The position numbers were made by a program, and so were the translations under genes. This document shows, piece by piece, positions 10,751 through 20,965 of a DNA stretch of 64,000 nucleotides. Source of the stretch: Cryptomeria japonica (Eukaryota > Streptophyta > Pinopsida > Cupressales > Cupressaceae). The stretch covers positions 20,251,932 through 20,315,931 of the forward strand of contig NC_081412.1 of assembly GCF_030272615.1 (NCBI RefSeq). Reading direction: 5' to 3'. The notes beneath the pieces are model-generated. The model worked only from the letters and a program-made list of their open reading frames with translations, had not been told where the DNA came from and did no database searches. Numbering within the stretch: the stretch's first letter is position 1; every line of letters starts with the position of its first letter.

Positions 10751-11065
10751 GTTAAAGATCCTATTTTTATAAATCTTGATGATGATATAGATGAAAATGT
10801 TATTCATGATGAAAATGTTGCTCCTCTTGCTTCTGATAGTGAATATGAACTTGTTGATATTGATAACCATTTATCTAACGAATTTTCTAAAGCACTTATC
10901 CTAGCTCCTAGACAAGAACAACGTGGCTTGGAACATGAACATAGCCCTTGTTTGGATCTTGTGATAGCTCCATTTGCTGTGTTGGATGTTCCTCCTCTAG
11001 CATGTTCCCTGCCTTCCCGAAACATTGATCAGCAAGATCGGGGGGTAGATGACGTGCTAGACTAG
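10751..11065 (+). pseudogene. acidic C-terminal tail of the element 1 polyprotein
   Basis: Continues in the same frame after the TGA at 10748 (CGA to TGA would explain it) and ends at TAG 11063-11065. The start is Asp-rich (NLDDDIDENVIHDEN). No RT motif follows. With this part the original frame covers 7622-11065, about 1147 codons. Confidence 0.55.
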
Positions 11066-11803
11066 TTTCATTAGCATAGCAGATTCTCTCCTCCTCTCTT
11101 TTGTTACTTCTTCTATGTGTTATTCTCATTCTTCTATTTGTTTTCCTTAGTGTTGTCTACTTGAGGATGATGCAAAGCATTGAGATCTCTTTTGGTCTCT
11201 CTCATGTTGACTCAAAAAACACATGTGTTCCCTTCTTCTAGGTGACCTTCCTTGATTGGGGAATGAAGAACAATCATTCATACATACATATGATATATAC
11301 GTGAATTATCATACAGCATACTGACCCCAAGGAAAGTGAAGTCACCTTGTGCTTTATGTTTGTGTCTATTATCCTTGGGTTTATCTCATACTTGGGGGCT
11401 AAATCTTTGTGATAACATCCTCCTTTCCCTTCTCATTTCTTATGTGTATCACTACGTTAAATCAATCACCCCTGTTGAGGCGTGTGCGATCGCTTTAATG
11501 TAGGGGGGCATACACCCTGTCTATCCCTTTAAGATACTCAAAAATTTCTTGGCGAACTTAGCTTTGCCTTGAAAATTTTTGGTATTTCTCTTGCATGACT
11601 CATAGTGAGGGAACCTTACTACTGACAGTCATGGTTCTCCCTCGTGATCTTCCCTTTTACTTTGTCAATCGAAGTCGTAAGATCCTTAGTCCACTGGGGG
11701 CTTGGTGTATCTTGCCTCGACGTGGTGAAAGTCTTTCAATGTTGTTTCCTTGTACTTTACCGGAAGTATGAGCATACATACTCCCGCTAAAGTGGGGGCT
11801 AAA
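11066..11803 (+). other. 3' untranslated region and polypurine tract of element 1
   Basis: About 740 bp without a supported ORF. The polypurine tract AGTGGGGGCTAAA (11791-11803) abuts the 3' LTR. A near copy, TTGGGGGCTAAAT, lies at 11393-11405, and a weaker one, CTGGGGGCTTGG, near 11694-11705. Just before the main tract AGTATG and CATACT can pair (11766-11783). Confidence 0.7.
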
Positions 11804-13063
11804 TGTAGCATCCTAAAATTGTGACACTTGCAATTTCGACTGCATTTCAGTCTTCACAATGGTGACGCAACACGGAACCTGAATGGAGACCCCGAAACCT
11901 GATTACGACACTAAAAACTGCATTTTCTTGCACCCTGGCCTGAACCTCCTTTGCACCCTGCTATCCCGGGAGGTGGGACCAGAGCGCCCAATGCCCTGGT
12001 CCTTCAGGACCAGGGTGCCCAGTGCCCTGGTCCCCCAGGACCATAGCACCCAGCGCCCTGGTCCCTGGCCCTAGTTTGGGCCCGGTCTCCTATGGGGCTT
12101 CGGGTCTTTTTGTTTGCAAATTGGAAAATTATCTTTCCTTGTCGGCCCAAGGTCGGAAAAATCAGTCTATCAACCCTAATTGGCAAGTATATAAACTACA
12201 TTTTCCTCTCCCATTTGGGTGGATGAAAAAAAGAAGGATACATGTGAACATATGTGGAAACGATACTCAAACATTCAAGCATTCAAGCATTCCTTCTAAG
12301 TCTCCATTCAAGGCTAAGTGTTGCATTCAAGACAAGGATTCAACCATTGAAGAGGAGATCACATACTACATACTACATACAACATACAACAACATCTATA
12401 CCTTCACATATAAGGATACAAACATCCTTACAACAAGGTATTAGTACTTGTTTTACATTACAGACATTTACATTTACAGCATTTCTCATTACTTGGTTAA
12501 TTCCAAAACCGGGGTTTGACCTAAAGGCAAACCCCTAATCCCTAACCCCCCAATCGTCTTCTCTTTTCTGTGTGTAGGTTGCAGGTATGCGGCTGAAATT
12601 GAAGATCTGGAGTCCTTGTGCAGAGACGAACAAATCCCCCTTCGTTTCGCGGATTTTTCGAAGGACCGTGTGCACGCCGGGCGCCATCATCCCATCAACT
12701 TTTGCTCAAATTTGCAGGACAGCACCATATCGACATTTTACTGCTAATTCCAGGTCCGCAGCTTCATCCTATATCCCTATCTCAGTTTATAAGCGAATCT
12801 TTCTCACTTTCTATGCATTCCTAGCTTAATCATTCTATCAACATTCTTTACAAAAGAGGGTAGCCTTGCTGTCTTAACCCTTGAAACTCATTTAGAATCC
12901 AATCTTGCATAGTGTGGGATTGGATCTTGTGGGTTTCAACCCTTCTTTTGAATGTAAAGTCTCCCAAGTGAAAACCGTCAACCCTAGCAACCTCCCTTCT
13001 CTCTCCTCGGAGTTGGAAGAGGGGAGAGCAACTAGGGTTCGATCATTTTTTTTCCGCTTTACA
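11804..13063 (+). repeat. 3' LTR of element 1
   Basis: 1260 bp, TGTAG...TACA, followed directly by the target duplication GCACC (13064-13068). Holds TATA at 12188-12195, the hairpin triplet at 11976-12064 and the leader motif at 12661-12720. Compared with the 5' LTR it keeps CG in several places where the other copy has TG or CA, and the reverse elsewhere. Confidence 0.93.
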
Positions 13064-13068
13064 GCACC

Positions 13069-14474
13069 TTTATATCCCTATTTTATTTTTATAATTTCCT
13101 ATAGCTTTTTGTGTTTTTATCAGTCTATTTCATCAATTTATGTGAAATTTTAAGCATTCTTTAAGACCTAATTATCCTACACCTAAAAAAATCAATCAAT
13201 TATTATGAAAAAAAAGGAATAGTGACCTAGTTCCTTGACTCTATTTGAGTAAGAGTTAGGTTCCCAACTAACCTAACTACAAAATAATTAGATTATTGAA
13301 TTTAAATCTTATTTCCTAAGGACTGCCCCTTAAGGTTTACATTCTAAAGAAAAACAAAAAAAAATTATATCAGCATTAGCCTAAACTTTTTGGTCTAGGA
13401 AAATGGCTTGATTATCCTACATTTCGTTGCATCAACCCAAACTCCTCTTGTCTGGGTAATGTTCCAACTCTGCATAAGTATCAACCTAAAATTCTTGGTC
13501 TAAGAAAATATCTAATTATCCAATAATACTTGTGAATTGAGACATACACATTATCCACAACCATATCACTCTTCTATGTCTACAGGTCAAGGAAAAGTCA
13601 ACTATTTGAAAACTAAAACAACTATTTTGCAGATCAAGACAAACTCAATTACCTACAAACCAAAAACAACTATGATCCCCCCTTTCTACATGAAGGGATT
13701 TAGAAAATAAAATTGTTGCTGCTTCTTATACAATGAATCATCCCTGAGTGATAAGCTAGCTCGAGATGGTAGATATTATTTCACCTCCATTTTGTCTAAT
13801 ATCCAATGTGATTATCTTAATCCTTACCTATCATAGATATCACTACATTCTCAAAAGACCTAATCAAAATAAATAAAATGTATGACCATTATCAAATAAA
13901 ATTTGACACAGTGTTGGACTAAACCTTTTTTTTTTAATCATGCCACATCAATCAAATGATTGCACATTGATTTTTCTTAATCTAAAAAGTAAAGCTGAAT
14001 TGTAATAAAATGATTCAATATCCCTATACAAATTAAACATGACCAAGTATTGTTCTATTTGTTAGAATTATTGCAATGCTCTAGCACAATAAACAATCAA
14101 CCAATGATTATTGCCTTTTGCAACACCATTACTATGTGAATCTTTCAGCCAATATATAAGCAATAACTGCAAGATATTATTTTATCACATACTTGAATTG
14201 TATAGTATTTACTTGAATCCACAATAGACATCATACTCAACAAAATATAATCACTAAATCCATAATAGATTTTATTTAGGGTTTGATAAACTAGAGCAAG
14301 CAACATAAAATAATTCTTCATGTAACAAATGAAGAAAAACAAGATTTCATACACTCCAAACCAGTATCAATAGGATGAAAATATGCACTTTACATGTCTA
14401 TCAAAACATGCTATATAACAATTGAGGGATATGCATAATAGAAAATTATATCTCCACCCTCTTTATTATGCTAT
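13069..14474. other. spacer with a trace of antisense copia integrase
   Basis: No intact gene. On the minus strand at 14071-14138 the reading HSNGVAKGNNHWLIVYCARA resembles the copia integrase block NGVAERKNRT...CARAM. The frame around it is broken. This suggests an old copia copy in reverse orientation, but a single block is weak evidence. The 69-codon minus ORF at 14145-14354 just upstream could be part of it. The last 5 bp (GCTAT, 14470-14474) are the target duplication of element 2. Confidence 0.35.
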
Positions 14475-15869
14475 TGTAGTCACATAAATCTGTCCAGCTT
14501 AATTAAATAAATATTCGTTATTTATTTGATTAAAAATCTACTAGCCATCAGTTAATTAAATTAATATTTAATTAATTCATCCCCAAACATTCTTCTATTA
14601 ATTAAATAAATTATTCAATTTATTTTAATTAATTCATTAAATCAAATTCCATTCAATTAAATAAATAAAATCTATTTATTTAATTAAATCCCCTTTTCCT
14701 CTTTTAAATAAATTAAATAAAACATTTATTTAAATCATTATCCCCACCCCACTTGCATTTTCCTACAAATGCAACTTGCACACATTTATTGAAATAAATG
14801 AATTTTTATTTTAAATAAAATCCTATTTTCCCTCACCCACCAAATCCACTTGCAAAATCTAATCCCCTTCTAGATTCTTCTAACCCCTTCCTAATTAGCC
14901 TAATCCATCCCCTAATTATTGTCACATTCCTAAGCAAAGGGAAGTCACTTCTCAAAGCCTAAAAGTCTTGGATAACCTTTGAAAGCTTCCAACCTTCAAC
15001 CACTTAATCCACAAAGTCTTCAAAAACCATTAATGGTTAAACCAAACCCTCCTACATGGTTAAAACATTTGTTTTGACTCAACCTCTACCCTACCCAAGG
15101 GTCTCATCAAGCCTTTAATGCTTTGACCATGATTATCTCTTAATCATTTGCACAAAGGTTTATCCTTGGATTAACTCTTAATCCAATGGGTAATCTTAAT
15201 TTAGACTTGACCCTTACCTTCTAGATAACCATGAGGTCTTCTCAGGCATTCAATTCCTCCAACCCCTTTCTTTCAACCCAACCCTATGTTGACACTTGTC
15301 ACCATTTTATTGGTGCAAATTGTGCACATGGATCCCCAACTTTCAAGCTTGACCCTTGATTAAACCCTTCAATCCTGTCCATCCATTGCTCCATTTTTCC
15401 TATAAATAGAGCCCATTCCTTCATAATCCAGATCCGGAAAACTTGTATGCAGTTAGGCTATAGACATTTTTAGAGAGCATTTAGCATAAGCAATCTAACA
15501 TCTTATCATTTTGGTTAAAATATATCATTTTAGCATCAATAGATTAGTATTAGCTTTTCATTTCACATTTAGAGCTATACTATAATCTCAATCCTCCATA
15601 AGCATCTATAGTGCAAAAAGCTGCTGAGAGCTACACTATTTTGGAACTTGGAGAGGAGAGGAACAAGGGAGAAGAAGCTAAAGCCATGCTAAGAGGCAGT
15701 TGGAGATGCGTCATAATCTTTGCTTTGTTTATTAGATATATTAGCATGCTTTTAGTGTCTCTTTTGGTATGCCTTTTTAGATTAGTTTTTGGTTGACTAA
15801 CACTAACAGTTTTTGTGTCTTTGGTGTTGTTTATCAGTTGCTAACCTTGTGCCATTTAGGAGGGCATCA
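14475..15869 (+). repeat. 5' LTR of element 2
   Basis: 1395 bp, TGTAGTCAC...GGGCATCA. The first ~220 bp are built of TTAATTAAATAAAT-like strings with perfect inverted repeats, for example AATTAAATAAATA/TATTTATTTAATT at 14655-14667 and 14673-14685. A short frame at 15611-15796 is repeated in the other LTR and has no recognised domain. Confidence 0.95.
15401..15408 (+). promoter_or_regulatory. TATA box of element 2 LTR
   Basis: TATAAATA in the context CCTATAAATAGAGCCC, a near-ideal plant TATA box, conserved in the 3' LTR at 32652-32659. Transcription probably starts about 30 bp downstream, giving an R-U5 of roughly 430 bp. Confidence 0.75.
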
Positions 15870-15871
15870 TT

Positions 15872-15889
15872 TGGTGAACCCGACGTGAA
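15872..15889 (+). other. primer-binding site of element 2
   Basis: TGGTGAACCCGACGTGAA begins two bases after the LTR. It differs from the element 1 site by one base (CCC against CCT). The tRNA primer is not identified. Confidence 0.8.
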
Positions 15890-15983
15890 TTGAACACCAA
15901 AAACATATCCTTTTTTTTAACTAACATGTTTTCTTGTTGAAAGTGCCACATAGGTCGCGCTTCGGCATTATTGAACACATTCT

Positions 15984-16189
15984 AGCGCTACCGACACTTT
16001 TTCTTTTAGCGCTATTGTCCCCACAATAGCACTATTGTAAAAGTTTCAGCGCTTTTGACATTATTCTAGCGCTTATGTTCTTTTTCTAGTGCTATTGGAA
16101 AACTTTTAGCGCTTTTGCCTCTTTGTTTCTCCTATTATTTCAACGCTTCTGTGTAAAGTAGCGCTTCTGTCAAAACACAGACTAGCGCT
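15984..16189 (+). repeat. 5' array of AGCGCT boxes, consensus AGCGCTWTTG
   Basis: Ten boxes at 15984, 16008, 16028, 16048, 16068, 16088, 16108, 16142, 16160 and 16184. Six in a row (16008-16108) are exactly 20 nt apart. Seven read AGCGCT; the others (AGCACT, AGTGCT, AACGCT) are one transition away, two of them at the CpG. Most are followed by ATTG, TTTG, TATG or TCTG. The array starts about 95 bp after the primer-binding site. A matching array in the opposite orientation lies at 30877-31141. Confidence 0.8.
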
Positions 16190-18522
16190 ATTACAACAGA
16201 GTGTCGTCCAAATCACCTTGTAACCAATAAATGGAAATTCTTAGGCTTGTGGAAGCCCCCCTTGAACATCGATTTTACTAACTCATTTTTGTTCATGCAG
16301 GTTAAAAACTCACCATAAAAATCACAAATTTGTCCTTTGGTGCTTAAAAAACTTGAAAAACACAAAACAACAAATTTTCATTGTTTTCTAGTTAGGATTC
16401 ATCTTTATTTTGGTGTTTAAAATCAACACACAAAGTTTCTTTCCTTGCATCAAATCTAAAAATCACAAGCCACACTTCAATTTTGGGCAAGTAAAAAGAA
16501 CAAACCACTTGTTTTAGATTTTTGCAAAAATGCATTTTTACTTCAAGCAAACGTGTTTTTCATTAAGTTGACCAGGATTTTCGAATTCTAGATTACACAA
16601 CACATTTCTTTTGAAGTTAAAAAGAACACCATGCCTGTTGGAGCAACATCTCCAAATAGTTAAAACACATTTTGCAATAGTGGATTAAAAAGAACAAGTG
16701 TTTTACGTGTCTGGCACGCTTGTGCAAACAGTCAGTTGAGTGGTCCTACCTCTAACACACACTATCCTCTCCCTTGGCTCTCATGGTCCTAGGTGCAAGA
16801 GAAAAGTGTTAGTAACACTCAAATTTTATCTTTTTAAGAGAGGCCTGCCAAGGGATCGATACTCTTGGGAACGACCTTGAGCGGTAAATCCTTCGAGCCG
16901 CTATAGAAATCAGGTGAGAGTGAAAGCTGTAGCCTTGGGTATAGCTGTTCCTACAGTGTAACTGGCTGAAAGGACAAATGGGCCCCACCACCAGTTACAG
17001 GCTCTTAAGTGAGTCACTGCAGAATGAACTTATGTCCAAAAACATCGAACATGACTAAACACCTTTAAGTAGTAGCCCACCTGTTCTATTGATTGAGGAT
17101 ATTTGAGATATAATTTAGTGCAAGAGCATAGATGGTTTTTCTCCCAAGATACTCACCATACATATTTCCTTGAGTAGAAACATATCTTTTTGAAAAGTCA
17201 CTTGTGGCTTGATAAAAGTGGTGACTCCCCCATCATAGGGATCATCTATTTGTTATGCTTGTGCAAGACTTAGTATATCACATCCTTACCTACCATGACG
17301 GGATTCATAAGGTATGTAGTACCAAAGTCGAAGAAATATCAAGATGTGGGCTAAATTTATCACAACAGGCCATTTGACCTTAGGGATAAAAAGTGTTTGA
17401 AGTGTGTTCATTTTAAAGCCCTAGTGAAAATTGAGCCGACTTCAGGCTTTGGAAATACACCTTAAAATACATCTAAAGGAAGGGTCATATACAAGTCCAA
17501 GGATTGGGTTGATCTAGACCCATAACTCATTTGTGCCTTTTCGGCAACATTCTTGTGTTTGTGTGCTTGCTTTGTTTTCTTATCAAAGAAAAGTCAGAAG
17601 ATCAATCCCAAAAGAAAATTATTCATCCAACATTTCTCAAAAACAACCAAAAATACCAAAAACAAAGTGCAAACAACAAAGAGTCAAATTTTATGACCAT
17701 TCTTCACATCTTGCGAAAGAAGAAGTATCATCAGAATATCAACTTGAAAAGAAGACCATTAAGCTCAAAGGCTTTGATCAAAAGGAGGAAATTCTTCTAT
17801 CTCAATAGACAAATTTTTGTCTCACATAGAGTCTTTCTACATCACATGCGTCTATACCTTCAAGGTAAAAAAAATGAGTTTGATTCAAAATCATTGAACC
17901 GCAGAGCTTTTATGCAATATAGAGCTCTGAGTTATCACAAAAATCAAGGAGGAAAGATTAATCCCAATTTCTTCCCAAACATCTGTATCACATACAACAC
18001 AGCTCGCGAAATACCACCAACACCTGAAACGGAAGAGGTAGAGTTTGTCCCATTCGTAACACAAAGTTTTTATTGAAAGTTGAAAACGTTTCATCTATCA
18101 TCTCATTCATACATCATCATTCCATCATCAATCCGTCCCAACTCTCAAAACGTTAAGAGGTTCTTGTCCCAAGATTCCTTTTTAGATATTGCTTGAATCA
18201 AAAACATCACATCACTTTTAGATTGTTTCTACATCTAGGATAAACTCATCCTAAGAGACACATCTATGCAGGTTAAAACTAGTTCATGAGTGAATCCTCT
18301 CATTGCTAGGTAGTCAAAATCTGTAACACATCTCAGATTTCTCTACACCTTATCACATCCAAACTTATCAAACAAGCAAGCAATTCAAAGAAGGAATTTT
18401 TGGTTACATCTACTTTAGAGTGCTAGAGATCTACATACCACCAATCCACTAATCATCAATCTTTCATTAAACAAAAACTCATCATCATTTTCAATCAACT
18501 TCACACAATACTTGCAAACAAA
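16190..18522 (+). other. leader of element 2 between box array and gag
   Basis: About 2.3 kb with no recognised protein. One 181-codon frame (17531-18076) is basic and Lys/Asn-rich in its middle. Ogre elements have an extra ORF before gag, so this is a possible counterpart, but there is no sequence evidence beyond position. A hairpin with a palindromic loop lies at 16957-16999. Leaders of this length are usual in Tat-type elements. Confidence 0.55.
16957..16999 (+). promoter_or_regulatory. leader hairpin with GGGCCC loop (dimerisation-signal-like)
   Basis: TGTAACTGG (16957-16965) pairs perfectly with CCAGTTACA (16991-16999), leaving a 25-nt loop that contains the self-complementary GGGCCC (16980-16985). 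A GC palindrome shown in a loop is the layout of retroviral dimerisation initiation sites. The role is inference; only the pairing is seen. Confidence 0.45.
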
Positions 18523-19036
18523 ATGGCTCAAACCCGATCACGGTCAAGGCAATGAGAAATAGAAATTGAGGAAGAAGAAGACGAAAATCTCAATGAATTT
18601 CAAGAAGCACTTGGAGGAAATATGAATGACGAAAAACCCAAGTACTCCCACTCCTGCAACAATAGAAAGGGCCTAGCATAACCCTCTCTTTAATAGACTG
18701 TTTGACGAAATACTCAGGAGTAATGCGGATGCTCACTTCTTAAAACTTGCTCAAGAAGGAGTCAAACTCCCCTTTGACTTTGATCTTGCCCTATTAAGAC
18801 AAGCATCAGAAAGACAAAGTCGCCATGAGGAGGAAAGAGGTAGAGATCACATCAGATATAACATTCCTCGAGGTAACCCACCACCTCCTCCTCCAAATGA
18901 AATGGAGATGTTGCGGCAACAAGTAGAGAATCTCGCCCAACAACTCCATAGTGGTGTTAAGACCAATCAATTCTCACTTAACGACATCTGTCCCTATCCA
19001 TTTGATAGGAATCTTTATATGCCACCTTTTCCATGA
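18523..19036 (+). pseudogene. gag: Gag N-terminal part, broken (element 2)
   Basis: Starts MAQTRSRSRQ at the ATG 18523, then hits TGA at 18553, continues acidic (EIEIEEEEDE), and shifts frame at an A-run at 18632-18636 (one A too many). After the shift it reads on with TAG at 18674 and a coiled-coil-like Gln-rich segment (EMEMLRQQVENLAQQL, near 18900), ending at TGA 19034-19036. CGA to TGA and CAG to TAG explain the stops. The start is chosen because it is the first ATG in the frame leading into Gag. Confidence 0.65.
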
Positions 19037-19699
19037 GGATTCGAAACACCCAAATTTGAAAAATATAGAGGAAAGGGAGATCCCCGTGATCATGTCCGAG
19101 AATTTCATTCCGCTTGCCTCGAAGTGGCATATGAAGACACATATATCATGCGCCTTTTTCCTCAAAGCTTGGGAGGAGCAACCACATCATGGTTTTCTCG
19201 ACTATCAGGTGGCATAAGAACATTTGAGGAACTCATCCAAAAGTTCCTAGTTCATTACTCTCATAACATTGAATGCGACATCACCATGGCTGATCTGTGC
19301 AATACCAAACAAAAACCAAGTGAACTATTCTCAGTATTCCTGCAACGATGGCGCCAAATGTCTAGCAGACCTTCTCTTCAGTTACCTGAACGATAATTAG
19401 TGGAAATTTTCATTTCCAACTTAAACGAAGAAATGGAATTTCACCTGGATGTCAAAGACACAGACTCTTTTAACGATATGATCACCAAGGGTTTAAAATG
19501 TGAAAGGGCACTCATCAAGAAAGGACTCATCAAAATCTTTAATGAACCAAAAGATGGTCCTCGCCTGCGCTTCAATAGTGATAAACCGAACTTCTGGAAC
19601 AAAAACAAGAATATCGTCAATGATGGAGTTGTGGATGCTCGAACTATCCAAAATGCACAACCTGTGGTTCGGTTTGTAGGACAAAATCCTCCACCTTAG
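19037..19699 (+). pseudogene. gag: Gag core domain (element 2)
   Basis: The Retrotrans_gag core begins FETPKFEKYRGKGDPRDHVR (about 19040) and includes MRLFPQSLGGATTSWFSRL and FEELIQKFLVHYS. It is the counterpart of the element 1 Gag core (PHLELYNGKGDPLTHV...). Interrupted by TAA at 19394-19396 (Q codon expected) and TAG at 19697-19699. All in the same reading frame as the protease region. Confidence 0.8.
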
Positions 19700-20566
19700 A
19701 ATAACACAAATGTTCCTTCCAATCAAAGTCGCATCACATCTCATGATGAACCTAGACCTTGTCAGCAAAAACAAAAACGCACATACACTCCCTTAGGGGA
19801 ACCCATTGAAATAGTATTGCGACAACTCATTTCTCAAAATTTGGTCACTCTACCTAAACTATCAAACTATGAACCTCAAGTCAAACTAGCATGGTGGCGA
19901 GATACTGAACACTGTGAATTCCATCAAGGAAGAGGACACAAGACAAGTAATTGTCACCGATTGAAAGATCTCATTCAGGATCTTATTGATCGAGGAGAAA
20001 TTGAAATTGAAGGACATGACCCAAAAACAACCAATAATGATCATCAGATGTTCAAAAATCAACTTCCATCACAAGATCAAAGGGGTCCTTCCACTTCCAG
20101 GCGAGGCACTGATACCACTGATTATACACAGGCTGTGTATAATTACACTATAAATCATCTGTATGATGCCAGTGAACAAGTTGCAACTATAACCTTCAAA
20201 AATCCCAACTCAAATTGCAATGTTGTTATGCGTCATGGCAAAGTTACCATAAAGGCAGCTCCTCAAGGAACCACCTCCATCCCAAAGCAGTACAACCTTG
20301 TGGAACAGTTAGACAAAACACCTGCGCTTATATCCATTTTAGAGCTTTTACGCCTATCACCATCTCATAAAACAATCTTGGATCAAGCACTCCAAAAGGC
20401 GTCAGTCCTTGCAAACCTAAATACAGACCAATTTCAAGCCATGGTTGGAAATCTAAAGTCATCACCTTGTCTCACTTTTTCCGAAAGTGACAACTCTTCT
20501 TTCCAACAACCTCATAATGCTTCGCTACACATTGAAGGCTTTATCAACCAACACAGGATCAAGTGA
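19700..20566 (+). pseudogene. gag: Gag C-terminal part with C-H-H-C knuckle (element 2)
   Basis: Contains HCEFHQGRGHKTSNCHRLK (about 19910-19965) with spacing C-X2-H-X4-H-X4-C, followed by a helix IQDLIDRGEIEIEG. The stretch then runs through a linker of unknown role to the protease. A TGA at 20564-20566 (CGA to TGA) sits immediately before the protease active site, so even if the earlier stops were absent the protease could not be read. Confidence 0.75.
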
Positions 20567-20965
20567 GTCTTGATAGATAATGGAGCAGGCCTAAACATTT
20601 GTACACTACAGTTGGTCATAGCATTGGGATATGCAATAGAATCAGTGGATCCTCGCAAGAAGATCATGATCAAAGCCTATGACGATGCAGAGCGTTCATC
20701 CAAAGGAGCTATGGTACTCCCAATCCGAGTGGGCCCTGTGGTCAAACACATCATCTGTCAGGTTCTGGACCTTCCTCTGCCATATAATCTATTATTAGGG
20801 AGACCTTGGATACATGCCATGCAAGCCGTTCCATCCACCTACCATCAATGTATCAAGTTCCCACATAACGGTACAGAGATCACAATCCTAGGCGATGCAA
20901 ATCCCTTTTCTTTTTGCCATAATATTGACCATCAACCAAAGATTACTGTCCCTAATAATAGATAG
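20567..20965 (+). pseudogene. pro: retropepsin-like protease (element 2)
   Basis: VLIDNGAGLNICTL carries the active-site triad D-N-G, expected for plant gypsy proteases. The end of the fold reads LLLGRPWIHAM followed by QCIKFPHNGTEI. It would cleave the polyprotein in the particle. In frame with Gag; ends at TAG 20963-20965 (CAG to TAG). The catalytic motif is intact, unlike that of element 1. Confidence 0.82.

Larger units (their letters stand above)
5176..13063 (+). mobile_element. element 1: non-autonomous Ty3/gypsy LTR retrotransposon (gag-pro only)
   Basis: A complete 7888-bp element with 5-bp target duplications GCACC at 5171-5175 and 13064-13068. The LTRs start TGTAG and end TACA; a primer-binding site follows the 5' LTR and a G-rich polypurine tract precedes the 3' LTR. 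Internal coding consists of a gypsy-type Gag, a C-H-H-C knuckle and a protease-like domain. RT, RNase H and integrase are absent, and the space left (11066-11803) is too short for them. This is the layout of terminal-repeat gag (TR-GAG-like) elements that borrow pol from relatives. LTRs differ at about 44 of 1259 aligned positions, mostly transitions, plus two indels, so it is clearly older than element 2. Confidence 0.9.

Noticed and set aside
17531-18076. Extra ORF before gag like ORF1 of Ogre elements
   Set aside because: Only the position fits. The sequence is Lys/Asn-rich without recognisable content, so it is mentioned but not called.
18951-19217. 88-codon ORF inside gag of element 2
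   Set aside because: Out-of-frame shadow; the true Gag frame passes through here with the conserved core motifs.
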